A DNA stretch of 64,000 bases from Pyrinomonadaceae bacterium (GTDB taxonomy: Bacteria; Acidobacteriota; Blastocatellia; Pyrinomonadales; Pyrinomonadaceae): NCBI GenBank assembly GCA_019694395.1, contig JAIBCC010000018.1:1-64000 (forward strand), in the 5' to 3' direction. Both the position numbers and the translations under genes were made by a program. A model generated the notes under the pieces. The model had not been told where the DNA came from. It worked only from the letters and a program-made list of their open reading frames with translations, and made no database searches. Shown one piece after another: positions 17,146 to 27,060 of this stretch; the stretch's first letter is position 1, and the number at the start of each line of letters is the position of its first letter.

Positions 17146-17370
17146 ATGAGCAAAAGACATCCATTAAATGCTGAAGGAAAGTTTTGGATTGATCAAGATG
17201 TTTGTTTAGCTTGCAGCACTTGTTTTGATGTGGATGCGCCTCAAAATATTAAATATGACATTGAAACTAATACCAGTTTTGTCTTCAAACAGCCTGAAAA
17301 TGATGAAGAATTAGGAAATTTGAGAATGGCGATTGATGCCTGTTGTGTTGAGGCAATAATTGAAGATTAG
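17146..17370 (+). CDS. Small single-cluster ferredoxin
   Basis: The 74-aa protein contains CLACSTC (Cys20, 23, 26) and a distal Cys66/67 (DACCVEAI), the arrangement of mono-[4Fe-4S] or [3Fe-4S] ferredoxins. The proline normally after the last cluster Cys is absent. WIDQDVC matches the usual start of the cluster domain. Its place between a LarA-like gene and an acyl-CoA reductase fusion suggests it supplies electrons for a lipid redox step, which is inference. Confidence 0.85.
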   Translation: MSKRHPLNAEGKFWIDQDVCLACSTCFDVDAPQNIKYDIETNTSFVFKQPENDEELGNLRMAIDACCVEAIIED

Positions 17371-17402
17371 ACGAGTTATCGAAGAGGATGATCATATTCA
17401 TT

Positions 17403-17450
17403 CCCACAATTTACATTGTGGGTTACAAATATTTCGCCGTTTTCAACGGC
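17403..17450. repeat. Double-hairpin intergenic repeat
   Basis: CCCACAAT-TTAC-ATTGTGGG (17403-17422) is followed by GCCGTT-TTC-AACGGC (17436-17450). The same first hairpin, with an altered tetraloop, recurs at 36600-36619 and is also followed by TACAAA. The unit ends 25 bp before the start of the lipid fusion gene. Confidence 0.8.
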
Positions 17451-17475
17451 TTCATTTTGATTGATTTTTAAGATA

Positions 17476-20400
17476 ATGAAATTATCACCGACAGAAATTT
17501 TTAATAACAAGAAGATATTTTTTATCGGCGGCACGGGCTTTGTGGGCAAGGTGACGCTTTCGATGCTGCTCCATAATTTTCCGAATATCGGCAAGGTTTA
17601 CGCGACCGTGCGGGCGAGGGATAAAAACGAATCGCTCAACCGTTTTTGGAACAGCGTTGTAACTTCGCCGACTTTTGATCCGTTGCGGGAGAAATACGGG
17701 GCAGGATTTGAAGATTTTATTCGTGAAAAGGTCGTTCCCGTCAATGGTGATGTGGGTAACGAACATCTTGGAATGGACGAAGCTGAAGCTCGCGAGATAA
17801 TGCAGGATTGCGACATTATTATCAATTCGGCGGGAAATGTGACCTTTAATCCGCCGCTTGAATCTGCATTGCGGACAAATGTGGTCGGAACGAATAATGT
17901 TCTGAAACTTGCCCGAATGATGAAGCGTCCGGCACTCGTCCATGTTTCGACTTGTTTTGTCGCCGGAAAACGGAGCGGTTCGATTTGGGAAAATGAGCCT
18001 GTTGTTGGTTATTTTCCGCGCAAAGAAGAATTGGTCGGCACAACTTTTGACGTTGAGCGTGAGATTTCCGATTGTGCGAGATTGAGCGAACAAGCCCGTC
18101 AAGAAGCCGAAGACGCAACTCAGCAAGCCAAATTCCGTGAGCTTGCGCGTCAGCGTTTTATGGAAGAAGGACGCGATCCTGACGATGAAGCGGAACTCAA
18201 ATCGGCGATTTTCCGCGAACGCAAAATGTGGATTCGGGAACGCACGACCGAGCTTGGAAACGAACGGGCGGATTACTGGGGCTGGACGAATATCTACACT
18301 TATTCCAAGAGTTTAGCCGAACAAATCGTGGCGAAACAGGATGATATTGTTAAAATTATTGTTCGTCCTTCCATCGTCGAATCTTCGCAACAATATCCTT
18401 TTCCGGGCTGGAACGAAGGTTTTACGACAACTGCTCCGCTTATCTTGATCGCTCTTCGTGGTCAGCCGATTATTCCGGTCAATGAAAAACTCGTGTTGGA
18501 CATTATTCCGGTTGATATGGTGGCGGGCGCAATGCTCGGCGCAGCGATGAATGCTTTGATTGACGATAGACCACCGCTGGTTTTCCAAGCCTGTTCGGGC
18601 GATTCAAACCCCAACGATATGAAGCGGATCGTCGGTTTAGTTGGGCTTTATAAACGCCAGCATTTTAAGGAAAAAGAAACGGGCAATAAACTGATGAATC
18701 GTGTCTCGGCGATGATCGAAGCAACTCCGGTCAAGCAGAAAACTTACGAACTGACCTCTGCGCCGATGCTGAATAATCTGGCGAAAAAGGCGACAAGCTG
18801 GCTCGACAAGGCGAGTCCTCGTTGGGGCGGCGGACGAATCGGCGATATTGTCAACGACGTTAAAAAATCGGTGGCTGATTTTGAACGAACAACCGAGGAA
18901 ACCAAAGCGGCTTTTGAAATGTTCAAGCCGTTTATGGTGGACAACGAATATCATTATCGCGCTGATAACACCCGTGCTTTGTTGAACTTAGTTAAATCGA
19001 GCGAAAAGAATTTATTGCCGTGGTATCCCGAAAAATTAGATTGGTATGATTACTGGCTGAACGTTCATTTCCCCGGAATGAAAAAGTGGGTTTTGCCGAC
19101 TTTGGAAGAGGAATTAGACACCAAAATTGAAAAGCGCGGTCATACTTATAAAGACCTTGTTGATCTTTTTGAAACCTCCTGCAAACGCTTTCCAACCCGT
19201 GTTTCGATGCGGATCGAACGTTTTGGCAAAAAGGAGCAATACACTTACGAAGATGTCCGCGAATTGGTTTATCGCGTTGCCGGATTTTTAGCGCATAAGG
19301 GCATCGAGCCACATCAAAAAGTCGTTTTGTGGTCAAATAATATGCCCGAATGGGGCTTGTCGTATTTCGGCATTCTGAAAGCGGGCGCAACCGCAATTCC
19401 GCTCGACCCAAGTCTTTCTGCATCAGATGTTGCCAAATTCGCAGAAGCCGGCGAAGCCTCCGCGATTCTAATTTCGCCGCGTTTGCTGGACGAAAATCCT
19501 GAACTTAAGGAATTGACCAAAGTTCCGATCTATGAATTTCACGAAGTTTTTGAAATGCCGAGCGAAACGGAAGAAGCCAAACGTCTGGCGTTGCTTCCCG
19601 CGAAAATTTCGGCGAATTCTGTTGCTTCGTTAATTTTTACCAGCGGCACGACAGGCAATCCAAAAGCGGTGATGTTATCGCACAAAAACTTCGTCAATAT
19701 GGCTTCGATGCTCTCATCGGTTCTGGATATGAGCATCACGGACGGCGTTTTGTCGGTGCTTCCGCTTCATCATACTTTTGAATTTTCCGCCGGATTTTTG
19801 ACTCCTTTTTCCAATGGAACTCAGATCACATATTTGGATGATCTGAACGCCGAAGAATTGGCAAAAGCGATGGAAAATGGGCATATTACCGGAATGGTCG
19901 GCGTTCCCGCTTTGTGGGAAATGCTTCATCGCCGCATCAAAACCCGTTTCCGTGACCAAGGGGATTGGGTGGCTGATCTTGCCGATAACATCATTGATTT
20001 CAATAGTTGGCTGCGCGACCATACACCGTTTAATCTCGGTCCGATTGTCTTTTTCCCGATTCACGAAAGATTCGGCGGCAGAATGCGTTATCTGATTTCG
20101 GGCGGTTCGGCTCTGTCGGAAAAAGTCCAGAAAGATTTGCACGGATTAGGTTTTACGATCCTCGAAGGCTACGGTCTGACCGAATCCGCCCCTGTTCTGA
20201 CCGTTTCCCGACCGCAAAATAAACTGATGCGCGGTTCGGTTGGGAAAAATTTGCCAGGTGTTGAGGTCAAAATTGATGAGCCGGACGAAAACGGAGTCGG
20301 TGAAGTTCTCGCTCGCGGGCAAAATGTGATGCTCGGTTATTTCAATAACGAAGAAGCCACTAAACAGGTAATTCAAGACCGTTGGCTTCGCACCGGCGAC

Positions 20401-21885
20401 CTTGGCAAGCTGGACGAAGACGGAAATCTTTACATCGTCGGTCGCTCTAAAGACATCATCATTGATTCCAACGGCAAAAATATTTACCCGGACGAAATCG
20501 AAGAAATTTATAAACAAAGCAAATTAATCAAGGAACTTAGCATTGTCGGTTTGCCGGACGAAAATGGCGGCGAAAAGATCGCTTGTTTGGTCGTGCCGGA
20601 TTACGAATTTGATATTTCGCTGCCTCGTTTGGAAGTCAACAAAAAGATCGAAACTCATTTCCGCGAAGTTTCGCAAACGATTCCTTTTTTCAAACGAATC
20701 AAGGTAATGCACATTACCCCGTTTGAATTGCCGCGAACCGCAACCCGAAAGGTCAAACGGCGCGAAGTTATCGAAGAATTGCAGCGTTTGGAAGAAAAAA
20801 CGAAAGGCGAAATTAAAACGCAATCTGACCGGAAGGCTGACAGTAATGTGGCGTGGCTGATTGATATTGTGGCGGCGGTTTCCAATCGTCCGCGTGCCGA
20901 AATCAATCTGGAAACAAGGCTCAGCGATTTAAATTTTGACAGTTTGATGTATGTTGAACTCGCTTCGGCAATTGAGGACGGCGGCGGAAAATTGCTGTCG
21001 CCCGACACGCTCAACGAAGTGCAAAATATGCGCGAGCTGCTTGCAGCAGTTCAGCGGGTGGATAAGTCCAAACGAATCGAAACACCCGAAATTGAAGCGA
21101 AAAAAGATGAAGCAGACGAAATTTACGTTCCTTCGTTGCTGAAAGCAATCGGTAACAAAGTCATTGATATTGCGGCTGATGTGATTTACGACCAACTCGT
21201 CGAAACTAATCTCGAAGGACAAATGAACGTTCCAGTTCACACAAACTTTATCGTTGCCCCGAATCACGAATCACATCTCGATACAGGATTGGTTCGTCGT
21301 GCTTTGGGTAAAGAAGTTTCAGATAGAACGGTTGCAGTTGCGGCGGCGGATTATTGGTTTGATACGAAATATAAACGGGCTTATATGGAGAATTTTACCA
21401 ATCTCGTTCCGATTGACCGCAGCGGAAATCTTCGTCAATCACTCCGCTTTGTTCGTTCATATCTCGATCAGGGTTACAATGCGCTCATTTTCCCCGAAGG
21501 CACGCGCTCAACTACGGGCGAAATTACTGAATTTAAACCTGTTATCGGCTATCTTGCACTGACCTGCAAAATTGGAATTCTGCCGATTTACATTCACGGC
21601 ACTTTTGAGGCTTTCCCGAAAGGAATGACGATTCCGGCAAAAAATAGTTTCGGTGCAGAAATCGGAGCGAGAGTCGGACGTTATCTGGAATACGACGAGC
21701 TTGCCAAAATGGTCGAAGGCGTTTCCAAAAACGAAGCTTATAGATTAATTGCCGCGAGAGTTCAGCATGAAGTCGAAAATATGCGTGACGGCAAATCCGA
21801 TAAATTTGACGTTGCCGGAATCCGTAAAAAATGGAAGGCTGAACGCCGCAAGACGAGAAAGCACGAAGTTGTGATCGAAGAATAA
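17476..21885 (+). CDS. Four-domain fatty acyl-CoA reductase / acyl-AMP ligase / carrier / PlsC acyltransferase fusion (ElbD-like)
   Basis: From the ATG at 17476 the protein is 1469 aa. Domains in order: NAD(P)-binding fatty acyl-CoA reductase (about 10-510; FIGGTGFVGKV and YTYSKSLAEQ with Y-x3-K); AMP-forming acyl ligase (about 545-1120; SLIFTSGTTGNPKAVMLS and GYGLTESAPV); a phosphopantetheine carrier (about 1130-1200; LNFDSLMYVEL); and a PlsC-type acyltransferase (about 1230-1450; NHESHLD with HX4D and FPEGTRSTTGE). The same order is known to me from ElbD, a multifunctional myxobacterial ether-lipid enzyme. It could activate a fatty acid, reduce it and transfer it to a glycerol backbone. A TTG start at 17461 is less likely. 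Confidence 0.9.
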   Translation: MKLSPTEIFNNKKIFFIGGTGFVGKVTLSMLLHNFPNIGKVYATVRARDKNESLNRFWNSVVTSPTFDPLREKYGAGFEDFIREKVVPVNGDVGNEHLGMDEAEAREIMQDCDIIINSAGNVTFNPPLESALRTNVVGTNNVLKLARMMKRPALVHVSTCFVAGKRSGSIWENEPVVGYFPRKEELVGTTFDVEREISDCARLSEQARQEAEDATQQAKFRELARQRFMEEGRDPDDEAELKSAIFRERKMWIRERTTELGNERADYWGWTNIYTYSKSLAEQIVAKQDDIVKIIVRPSIVESSQQYPFPGWNEGFTTTAPLILIALRGQPIIPVNEKLVLDIIPVDMVAGAMLGAAMNALIDDRPPLVFQACSGDSNPNDMKRIVGLVGLYKRQHFKEKETGNKLMNRVSAMIEATPVKQKTYELTSAPMLNNLAKKATSWLDKASPRWGGGRIGDIVNDVKKSVADFERTTEETKAAFEMFKPFMVDNEYHYRADNTRALLNLVKSSEKNLLPWYPEKLDWYDYWLNVHFPGMKKWVLPTLEEELDTKIEKRGHTYKDLVDLFETSCKRFPTRVSMRIERFGKKEQYTYEDVRELVYRVAGFLAHKGIEPHQKVVLWSNNMPEWGLSYFGILKAGATAIPLDPSLSASDVAKFAEAGEASAILISPRLLDENPELKELTKVPIYEFHEVFEMPSETEEAKRLALLPAKISANSVASLIFTSGTTGNPKAVMLSHKNFVNMASMLSSVLDMSITDGVLSVLPLHHTFEFSAGFLTPFSNGTQITYLDDLNAEELAKAMENGHITGMVGVPALWEMLHRRIKTRFRDQGDWVADLADNIIDFNSWLRDHTPFNLGPIVFFPIHERFGGRMRYLISGGSALSEKVQKDLHGLGFTILEGYGLTESAPVLTVSRPQNKLMRGSVGKNLPGVEVKIDEPDENGVGEVLARGQNVMLGYFNNEEATKQVIQDRWLRTGDLGKLDEDGNLYIVGRSKDIIIDSNGKNIYPDEIEEIYKQSKLIKELSIVGLPDENGGEKIACLVVPDYEFDISLPRLEVNKKIETHFREVSQTIPFFKRIKVMHITPFELPRTATRKVKRREVIEELQRLEEKTKGEIKTQSDRKADSNVAWLIDIVAAVSNRPRAEINLETRLSDLNFDSLMYVELASAIEDGGGKLLSPDTLNEVQNMRELLAAVQRVDKSKRIETPEIEAKKDEADEIYVPSLLKAIGNKVIDIAADVIYDQLVETNLEGQMNVPVHTNFIVAPNHESHLDTGLVRRALGKEVSDRTVAVAAADYWFDTKYKRAYMENFTNLVPIDRSGNLRQSLRFVRSYLDQGYNALIFPEGTRSTTGEITEFKPVIGYLALTCKIGILPIYIHGTFEAFPKGMTIPAKNSFGAEIGARVGRYLEYDELAKMVEGVSKNEAYRLIAARVQHEVENMRDGKSDKFDVAGIRKKWKAERRKTRKHEVVIEE

Positions 21886-21896
21886 TTTGAGACGAG

Positions 21897-21930
21897 AAAA
21901 AAGAATCACAGATGTTTATGATTCTTTTTT
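21897..21930 (+). terminator. Terminator after the lipid fusion gene
   Basis: AAAAAAGAATCA and TGATTCTTTTTT form a 12-bp stem with a 10-nt loop, 11 bp beyond the stop codon. The T-run lies within and after the 3' arm. Confidence 0.75.
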
Positions 21931-21966
21931 CTTTTTATCTTTCTGAAATTCAGGAAAATAAATAAA

Positions 21967-22049
21967 GCCCGCCGAAAACGCGAAACACACAGAAAACAAA
22001 TTAAATCAGGTAATCTGTTTTTTCGCGTCTTTTCGCGTCTTTAGCGGGC
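21967..22049. repeat. Paired inverted repeat of the GCCCGCGAAA family
   Basis: The arms begin GCCCGCCGAAAACGCGAAA and end TTTCGCGTCTTTAGCGGGC, with a short unrelated centre. Related units are at 25551-25625, 27144-27210 and, split, at 36315-36728. Confidence 0.65.
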
Positions 22050-22069
22050 AAATTCTCCTCTATTCCAAT

Positions 22070-24421
22070 CTAAAAATGCTTTTGGAAAAGATAGGATAAC
22101 TTAACAAAAAACGTCCGGTTTAATTGGAGAAATCCGTTTTGCGGTTGTCCGAAAGCATATCCTTTATAATTCCAGTTATCATTGTAGCCGATATACAGAG
22201 ATTTACCGGGACTTGGTGTCCAGGCAAAAGTGTATTGTCCGAAAATTCGATTGGTCAACGTATCGTAATCAATCCGCGTTCTCAGCGCGACAAAACGGGT
22301 AAACTGGTAACGGGTGAGAAATTGAAAGATATTGGAATTATATGCGACCAAACCTGTATCATTTCTCGTCAGAGTTGATTTGCGGTAGGCAAAAGCAAAA
22401 TTCATTTTATCCGTCGGGCGATAGGTTGCCCCGATTTTGTAAGTGAAGTTTTTGGCTGCTCCGGGATCAAGCGGTGCGCCTTGACCAAATGCTAAAGCCG
22501 CCGGACTGACTCTCGGATAATTTCTTCCGGCTCCGAAATCGTAATCAAAAGTATTAAGGAACAGATTGATATTTCCGTTCAAAGCAAATTTCTTGTTAAA
22601 TGTCCGGTTAAATGTTCCAAAACCGCCCCAGGTATAAACAGACCTTTTCGGATCGTTGAAAAATGCTCCCGATTGGTTGACGTTTCTTTTCGGACCGAAT
22701 TCGTCTTCATAAATATTGCTTAGCCCCAACGAAGCACCGCCGCCGATCTGCATATTTCCTTTCATACTCAAATTGACGTTGCTGTTTAATCCCCATCCCT
22801 GCCATCTGCCGTAAAAATCATTGATCGTTCCGAAACTGACGGTGGCAAATTTTTGAATAATGTTGTTTTTCGGATGCGGATCGGAGTTTGCGCCGACATA
22901 AACGGAATTGTTCATCGTATTGGTTTGCCCGAAAAAACCGACATCAGCCCGATAATCTTTGGTCGTTCCGTCTCCGCTAAATCCCCAGATATGATTTTTG
23001 CCTTCGTAGCTATACGAATAACTGTAGCTGATCCCATTGCCGACCCGGTATTCATCCGTATCTTTATTGGGATTATAAAAATAATTTTTCGAGGTAGTTC
23101 CGAGAATCTGGGCGTTGAATTCCGAACTTTTATTTATTTTCCAGCGACCGTCAAATCCGGCAAGCTGATTATGTTTGTTCGGATAATTGTAACTGGTGGC
23201 GAGAAATCCAATATTGGATTCTTTTCCAAAATCACGTTTGAATCTTGCCACACCGATATAAGCCTTTTTCGCGTAAGGATTAAACAGCGGTTCATCAACT
23301 GCGCCGAACACTCCGAAAGAGTTTTTACCAACCTTGCCCGTTAATTTAAGTGCAACATCGGGATTTTCAACTTTGCGTGTGTAAACTGCCTGAATCGGAG
23401 TTTGAAAAATATCCACGCCTTCTAAAAAGAAAGGACGTTTTTCGGCAAAGAAAATCGGGAAACGCTGATTAGCTTGCACTACGGGAGCATCTGCCTCCGT
23501 ATCGGCAAAATCGGGATTATAAGCCGCGTCCAAAGTAACATTCGGAGTGATACTGTATTTTGCCGTAAAACCGAAATCAGGCGTGATCGGCGGATTGGAA
23601 AACTTATTTTGACTGATTCGTTTGCCCGTTTCCTTAAAGGTCATTGTCGGAATTATTTGCAAAGTCCGTTCGGTTTTTATCTCGTCCAGACCTTTCATCG
23701 TGCCGAATTGATTAATGAATCCCTGCACTCCGCGCGGAAGCGGAACCCACGAATCGAATTCATTATCAAGCCGCGAAATATTACGGGCAACATTTACTCC
23801 CCAGAATTTTCCTTTTCCGGCAGTATAACGCAATGATTTGAAAGGGATTTTGACCTCTACCGACCAGCCCCAATCCTCGATCGAACCTTTTGATTCCATC
23901 AGAATATCGGGGCTGAAATCCGGTCCCTGACCTTCGGTATAAATTCCGTCCTGTTGGATGCCGAGCGGATTAAAGGCAAGAATATAAGCGTGGCGTTTAT
24001 CATTGTAGGTATCAAGCCAGATCCGAACATTATCTTCGCTAAAAACATTATCTCTGAGCGTCACGGTGGCGCGAATCTTGTCCTTTTCATCCAGACATTT
24101 AAAGGCTACATAAAGATTTCTTTCATCATAACCGAGATAGACCTCGGTAGATCTGGAAGCGGGAATATTATCGCCAGGTTGGGTTTGGATCAGGTCTTTA
24201 AAAACTACCGCCTCTTTCCAAACCTCGTCATCCAATTTGCCGTCAATAACAGGTGTTTTGGTTAATTTTGGAACCGTCATGACGGGACGCACGAGCTTTG
24301 ACAAATTAGCCGGGGCAATTCCGCCTTTATCCGTAGTTATTACGTTTGAAGGAGTTACTTCCTGTGCACAGACTCCGATTGAACATAGTAATCCTATGAA
24401 CACTAAAATTAGTTTTCTCAT
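22070..24421 (-). CDS. CBM9-like + DUF5916 outer-membrane barrel protein
   Basis: The 783-aa protein has a Sec signal (about 1-19), a CBM9-like domain (about 50-235; PVIDGKLDDEVWKEA, YDERNLYVAFKC, DDTYND-type DTYNDKRHAYI, WSVEVKIPFKSLRY) and then a long beta-rich DUF5916 barrel ending LSYLFQKHF with the C-terminal Phe of outer-membrane proteins. The family is common in Bacteroidota and Acidobacteriota but its substrate is unknown; proposed roles involve glycan or peptide handling at the surface. It is monocistronic. Confidence 0.88.
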   Translation of the reverse strand: MRKLILVFIGLLCSIGVCAQEVTPSNVITTDKGGIAPANLSKLVRPVMTVPKLTKTPVIDGKLDDEVWKEAVVFKDLIQTQPGDNIPASRSTEVYLGYDERNLYVAFKCLDEKDKIRATVTLRDNVFSEDNVRIWLDTYNDKRHAYILAFNPLGIQQDGIYTEGQGPDFSPDILMESKGSIEDWGWSVEVKIPFKSLRYTAGKGKFWGVNVARNISRLDNEFDSWVPLPRGVQGFINQFGTMKGLDEIKTERTLQIIPTMTFKETGKRISQNKFSNPPITPDFGFTAKYSITPNVTLDAAYNPDFADTEADAPVVQANQRFPIFFAEKRPFFLEGVDIFQTPIQAVYTRKVENPDVALKLTGKVGKNSFGVFGAVDEPLFNPYAKKAYIGVARFKRDFGKESNIGFLATSYNYPNKHNQLAGFDGRWKINKSSEFNAQILGTTSKNYFYNPNKDTDEYRVGNGISYSYSYSYEGKNHIWGFSGDGTTKDYRADVGFFGQTNTMNNSVYVGANSDPHPKNNIIQKFATVSFGTINDFYGRWQGWGLNSNVNLSMKGNMQIGGGASLGLSNIYEDEFGPKRNVNQSGAFFNDPKRSVYTWGGFGTFNRTFNKKFALNGNINLFLNTFDYDFGAGRNYPRVSPAALAFGQGAPLDPGAAKNFTYKIGATYRPTDKMNFAFAYRKSTLTRNDTGLVAYNSNIFQFLTRYQFTRFVALRTRIDYDTLTNRIFGQYTFAWTPSPGKSLYIGYNDNWNYKGYAFGQPQNGFLQLNRTFFVKLSYLFQKHF

Positions 24422-24780
24422 TTGCTCTTATTTTGGGGAAAGCAGCTTGGTTACTATTGTTACAAAGAAGGGGAACTTTGCATTTGACGATTCTTATACG
24501 GGAGGTTTGAAAAAAGGTTTCAGCGGGTAATAAAAAATAAATTAACAAGGGTTTTATGTTTTTTACATTTTCAAAATCCCTTGCATCCCCTTAATCCCTG
24601 TGAATACTTTTCTTTTGTTATCAGTTGTATTAAACATTGCTACATCGTGACCGATGTTTGCCGGCTGGAAGCACGGCGTTCCGTCTATTCGATCAATTTA
24701 TTATTTATTTTGTTCCTAAACTTAACCTGATTTTGTGCAAAAGATATTGAAATGTGTTTAAATCAAATTCTAAATTTATT
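24422..24780. other. Intergenic region with a REP-type repeat
   Basis: About 360 bp between divergent genes. It contains the phrase AATCCCTGTGAAT (shared with 27285-27297 or thereabouts) and the 45-nt repeat at 24642-24686. I see no gene. Confidence 0.5.
24642..24686 (-). repeat. 45-nt REP-type repeat, copy 1
   Basis: This stretch, containing GGCTGGAAGCACGGCGTTCC, is the exact reverse complement of 45180-45224. An imperfect copy of its GC-rich half lies at 45285-45309. Confidence 0.9.
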
Positions 24781-25542
24781 ATGCCAATCGCCCTAACACG
24801 CGCCGTTAGCCGTTCAATCACGAATTGCGAATTAACTCATCTGGAACGAATCCCGATTGATTTGCAGCACGCCCGTGAACAACATCGGCAATATGAAATC
24901 GCTCTGAAATCAATCGGATGCGAGGTTGTTTCACTGCCCGAAATGCCGGATTTGCCTGATTCCGTTTTTGTTGAGGATACGGCGGTGATTTTGGATGAAG
25001 CCGCGATAATTACTAATCCTGGCGCGGCTTCCCGCCGACCTGAGATTGATTCAATTGCCGAGGTTTTACAAAAATATCGAAAGCTGATCTATATAAATTC
25101 GCCTGCCACCGTTGACGGCGGAGATGTTCTGGTCGTCGGGAAAAAGATATTTGTCGGGTTGAGCAGTCGCAGTAATATTGAAGCGGTTGCACAAATGCAG
25201 AATTCGCTTGAAAGTTACGGTTATCAGGTGAGCGGTGTTGAAGTCACAGGCTGTTTGCATTTAAAATCAGCGGTAACAAATGTTGCTGAAAATACGCTTT
25301 TGATAAATCCGAATTGGGTTGATAAAAATCTGTTCGCCGGAATGGATTTTATTGAAATTGACGAAAGCGAACCTTTTGCCGCCAATAGTCTTTTGGTCGG
25401 TGAAAAGGTCATTTATCCGACAGGTTTTCCAAAAACACAAAAAATTTTGGAAGAAAAAGGAATTGATCTGGTTTTGGTGGATGCCGACGAGCTTGCCAAG
25501 GCGGAAGGCGCAGTGACTTGTTGCAGTTTGATTTTGAATTAG
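24781..25542 (+). CDS. Dimethylargininase-like (DDAH) amidinohydrolase
   Basis: From the ATG at 24781 the protein is 253 aa, the usual DDAH size. It shows the pentein-fold hallmarks: LPDSVFVEDTAVI (about 55-67), NPGAASRRPE, a GGDVL segment, the catalytic His in CLHLKSAV (about 161-168), NPNWVD and the nucleophile Cys in GAVTCCSLI near the end. Members hydrolyse N(omega)-methylarginines to citrulline; arginine-deiminase-like activity is an alternative. The open frame extends 9 codons upstream, but MPIALTRAVS is the normal family start. Confidence 0.88.
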   Translation: MPIALTRAVSRSITNCELTHLERIPIDLQHAREQHRQYEIALKSIGCEVVSLPEMPDLPDSVFVEDTAVILDEAAIITNPGAASRRPEIDSIAEVLQKYRKLIYINSPATVDGGDVLVVGKKIFVGLSSRSNIEAVAQMQNSLESYGYQVSGVEVTGCLHLKSAVTNVAENTLLINPNWVDKNLFAGMDFIEIDESEPFAANSLLVGEKVIYPTGFPKTQKILEEKGIDLVLVDADELAKAEGAVTCCSLILN

Positions 25543-25550
25543 GATTAATT

Positions 25551-25625
25551 GCCCGCGAAACACGCTAAAAACGCGAAAAAGAAAACAAAATCAAACTTTT
25601 CGTGTCTTTCGCGTATTTCGCGGGC
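25551..25625. repeat. Paired inverted repeat of the GCCCGCGAAA family
   Basis: Arms GCCCGCGAAACACGC and GCGTATTTCGCGGGC differ by one base, with about 45 bp between them. It lies entirely between the DDAH gene and the GH47 start. Confidence 0.8.
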
Positions 25626-25692
25626 AAACTATTCATTATTGGCTGACAAAAATTCTGAGTTAAATTATTCTCTTAATTATCTATTTGTAAAA

Positions 25693-27060
25693 ATGAAAAA
25701 CACATTAACCAAATCTTTTGTTTCAGCGATTTTGCTGTTTGCCGTTGTTTCTGTTTCTTTTGCCCAAACTTCAGCAAAAGTTAATAAAACTCAACTTGCC
25801 GCTCAGGTCAAAACCGAATTCTTGCACGCCTGGAACGGTTATAAACAATATGCGTGGAATCACGATGATTTGAAACCGTTAAGCAAAACTTATCGGGATT
25901 GGTATGGAACGACGCTTTTGATGACTCCGGTTGATTCGCTGGATTCGCTTTATCTGCTTGGGTTCAAAGAAGAAGCGGATAAAACACGAAAATATATTAC
26001 GGATAATCTTTCGTTTGATAAAGATATTGACGTGCAGAATTTTGAGATCACAATTCGGATTCTGGGTGGTCTTTTGTCTTCGTATCAAATGACAGGCGAT
26101 AAAAAACTGCTCGTTTTAGCCGAAGATTTGGGCAATCGTCTGCTTCCTGTGTTCAACTCACCAACGGGAATGCCTTATCGTTATGTCAATTTAAAAACAG
26201 GGAAAGTCAAAGACCCGGTTTCCAATCCGGCGGAAACTGGGACGCTTTTAATTGAATTCGGAACGCTGGCGAAATTGACCAATAAACCCGTTTTTTACGA
26301 AAAAGCTAAACGCGCTCTGGTCGAAACATATAAACGGCGTTCCGCAATCGGTTTAGTCGGTGAAAATATTAACGTCGAAACGGGCGAATGGACAAATAAG
26401 GATAGCCACGTCAGCGGCGCGATTGATTCCTATTACGAATATTTGCTGAAATGCGCGATTTTGTTTGACGATGCTGATTGCAAAAAAATGTGGCAGGATT
26501 CGATTGTCGCCATCAATAAATATCTGGCGGACGAAGTTCGCGGCGAGCTTTGGTATGGACACGCCGATATGAATACGGGCAAACGCGGCGCAACCAAATA
26601 CGGTGCGCTGGATGCTTTTTTTCCTGCTGTTCTGGCTCTTGGCGGCGATTTGGAACGGGCAAAAAGGTTGCAGGATTCTGGCTTTAAGATGTGGACGAAA
26701 CACGGCATCGAACCCGAAGAATTTGATTATCAAAAACAGGAAGTGACCTATCCAAGTTATCCTCTGCGCCCCGAAATCGTTGAATCAACTTATTATCTTT
26801 ACCATTACACAGGCGACGAAAAATATTTGCAGATGGGAAAACAGATGTTTGAAGATACCGTCAAATACTGCAAAACCGATGTTGCTTACACCGGATTGAA
26901 AAGCGTAGTCACCAAAGAAAAAAATGACTATATGCACAGCTTTTTCTTTGCCGAAACGCTGAAATATTATTTTTTGCTTTTTTCTCCGCCAAAGACTTTG
27001 GATTTCAAAAAGACGATTTTTAATACCGAAGCGCATCCGATCAAAAAGACTTGGAAATAA
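25693..27060 (+). CDS. Secreted GH47 alpha-mannosidase
   Basis: The ATG at 25693 gives 455 aa with a Sec signal (LLFAVVSVSFAQ). GH47 landmarks: DSLDSLYLLGFKEE (about 80), FEITIRILGGLLSSYQ (about 116), NPAETGTLLIEF (about 177), RPEIVESTYYLYHYTGD (about 357) and a C-terminal DYMHSFFFAETLKYYFLLF ... IFNTEAHPIKKTW. The Thr of the final NTEAHP binds calcium in this family. GH47 enzymes are retaining-free (inverting) alpha-1,2-mannosidases, best known from eukaryotic N-glycan trimming but also present in some bacteria. The upstream open frame only covers a repeat. Confidence 0.88.
   Translation: MKNTLTKSFVSAILLFAVVSVSFAQTSAKVNKTQLAAQVKTEFLHAWNGYKQYAWNHDDLKPLSKTYRDWYGTTLLMTPVDSLDSLYLLGFKEEADKTRKYITDNLSFDKDIDVQNFEITIRILGGLLSSYQMTGDKKLLVLAEDLGNRLLPVFNSPTGMPYRYVNLKTGKVKDPVSNPAETGTLLIEFGTLAKLTNKPVFYEKAKRALVETYKRRSAIGLVGENINVETGEWTNKDSHVSGAIDSYYEYLLKCAILFDDADCKKMWQDSIVAINKYLADEVRGELWYGHADMNTGKRGATKYGALDAFFPAVLALGGDLERAKRLQDSGFKMWTKHGIEPEEFDYQKQEVTYPSYPLRPEIVESTYYLYHYTGDEKYLQMGKQMFEDTVKYCKTDVAYTGLKSVVTKEKNDYMHSFFFAETLKYYFLLFSPPKTLDFKKTIFNTEAHPIKKTWK

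Noticed and set aside
17485-21267. Several antisense frames over 60-210 codons within the lipid fusion gene
   Set aside because: They are low-stop shadows of a strongly coding strand and show no motifs.
25549-25692. N-terminal extension of the GH47 frame
   Set aside because: The 48 extra codons cover the inverted repeat at 25551-25625; the signal peptide starts at 25693.
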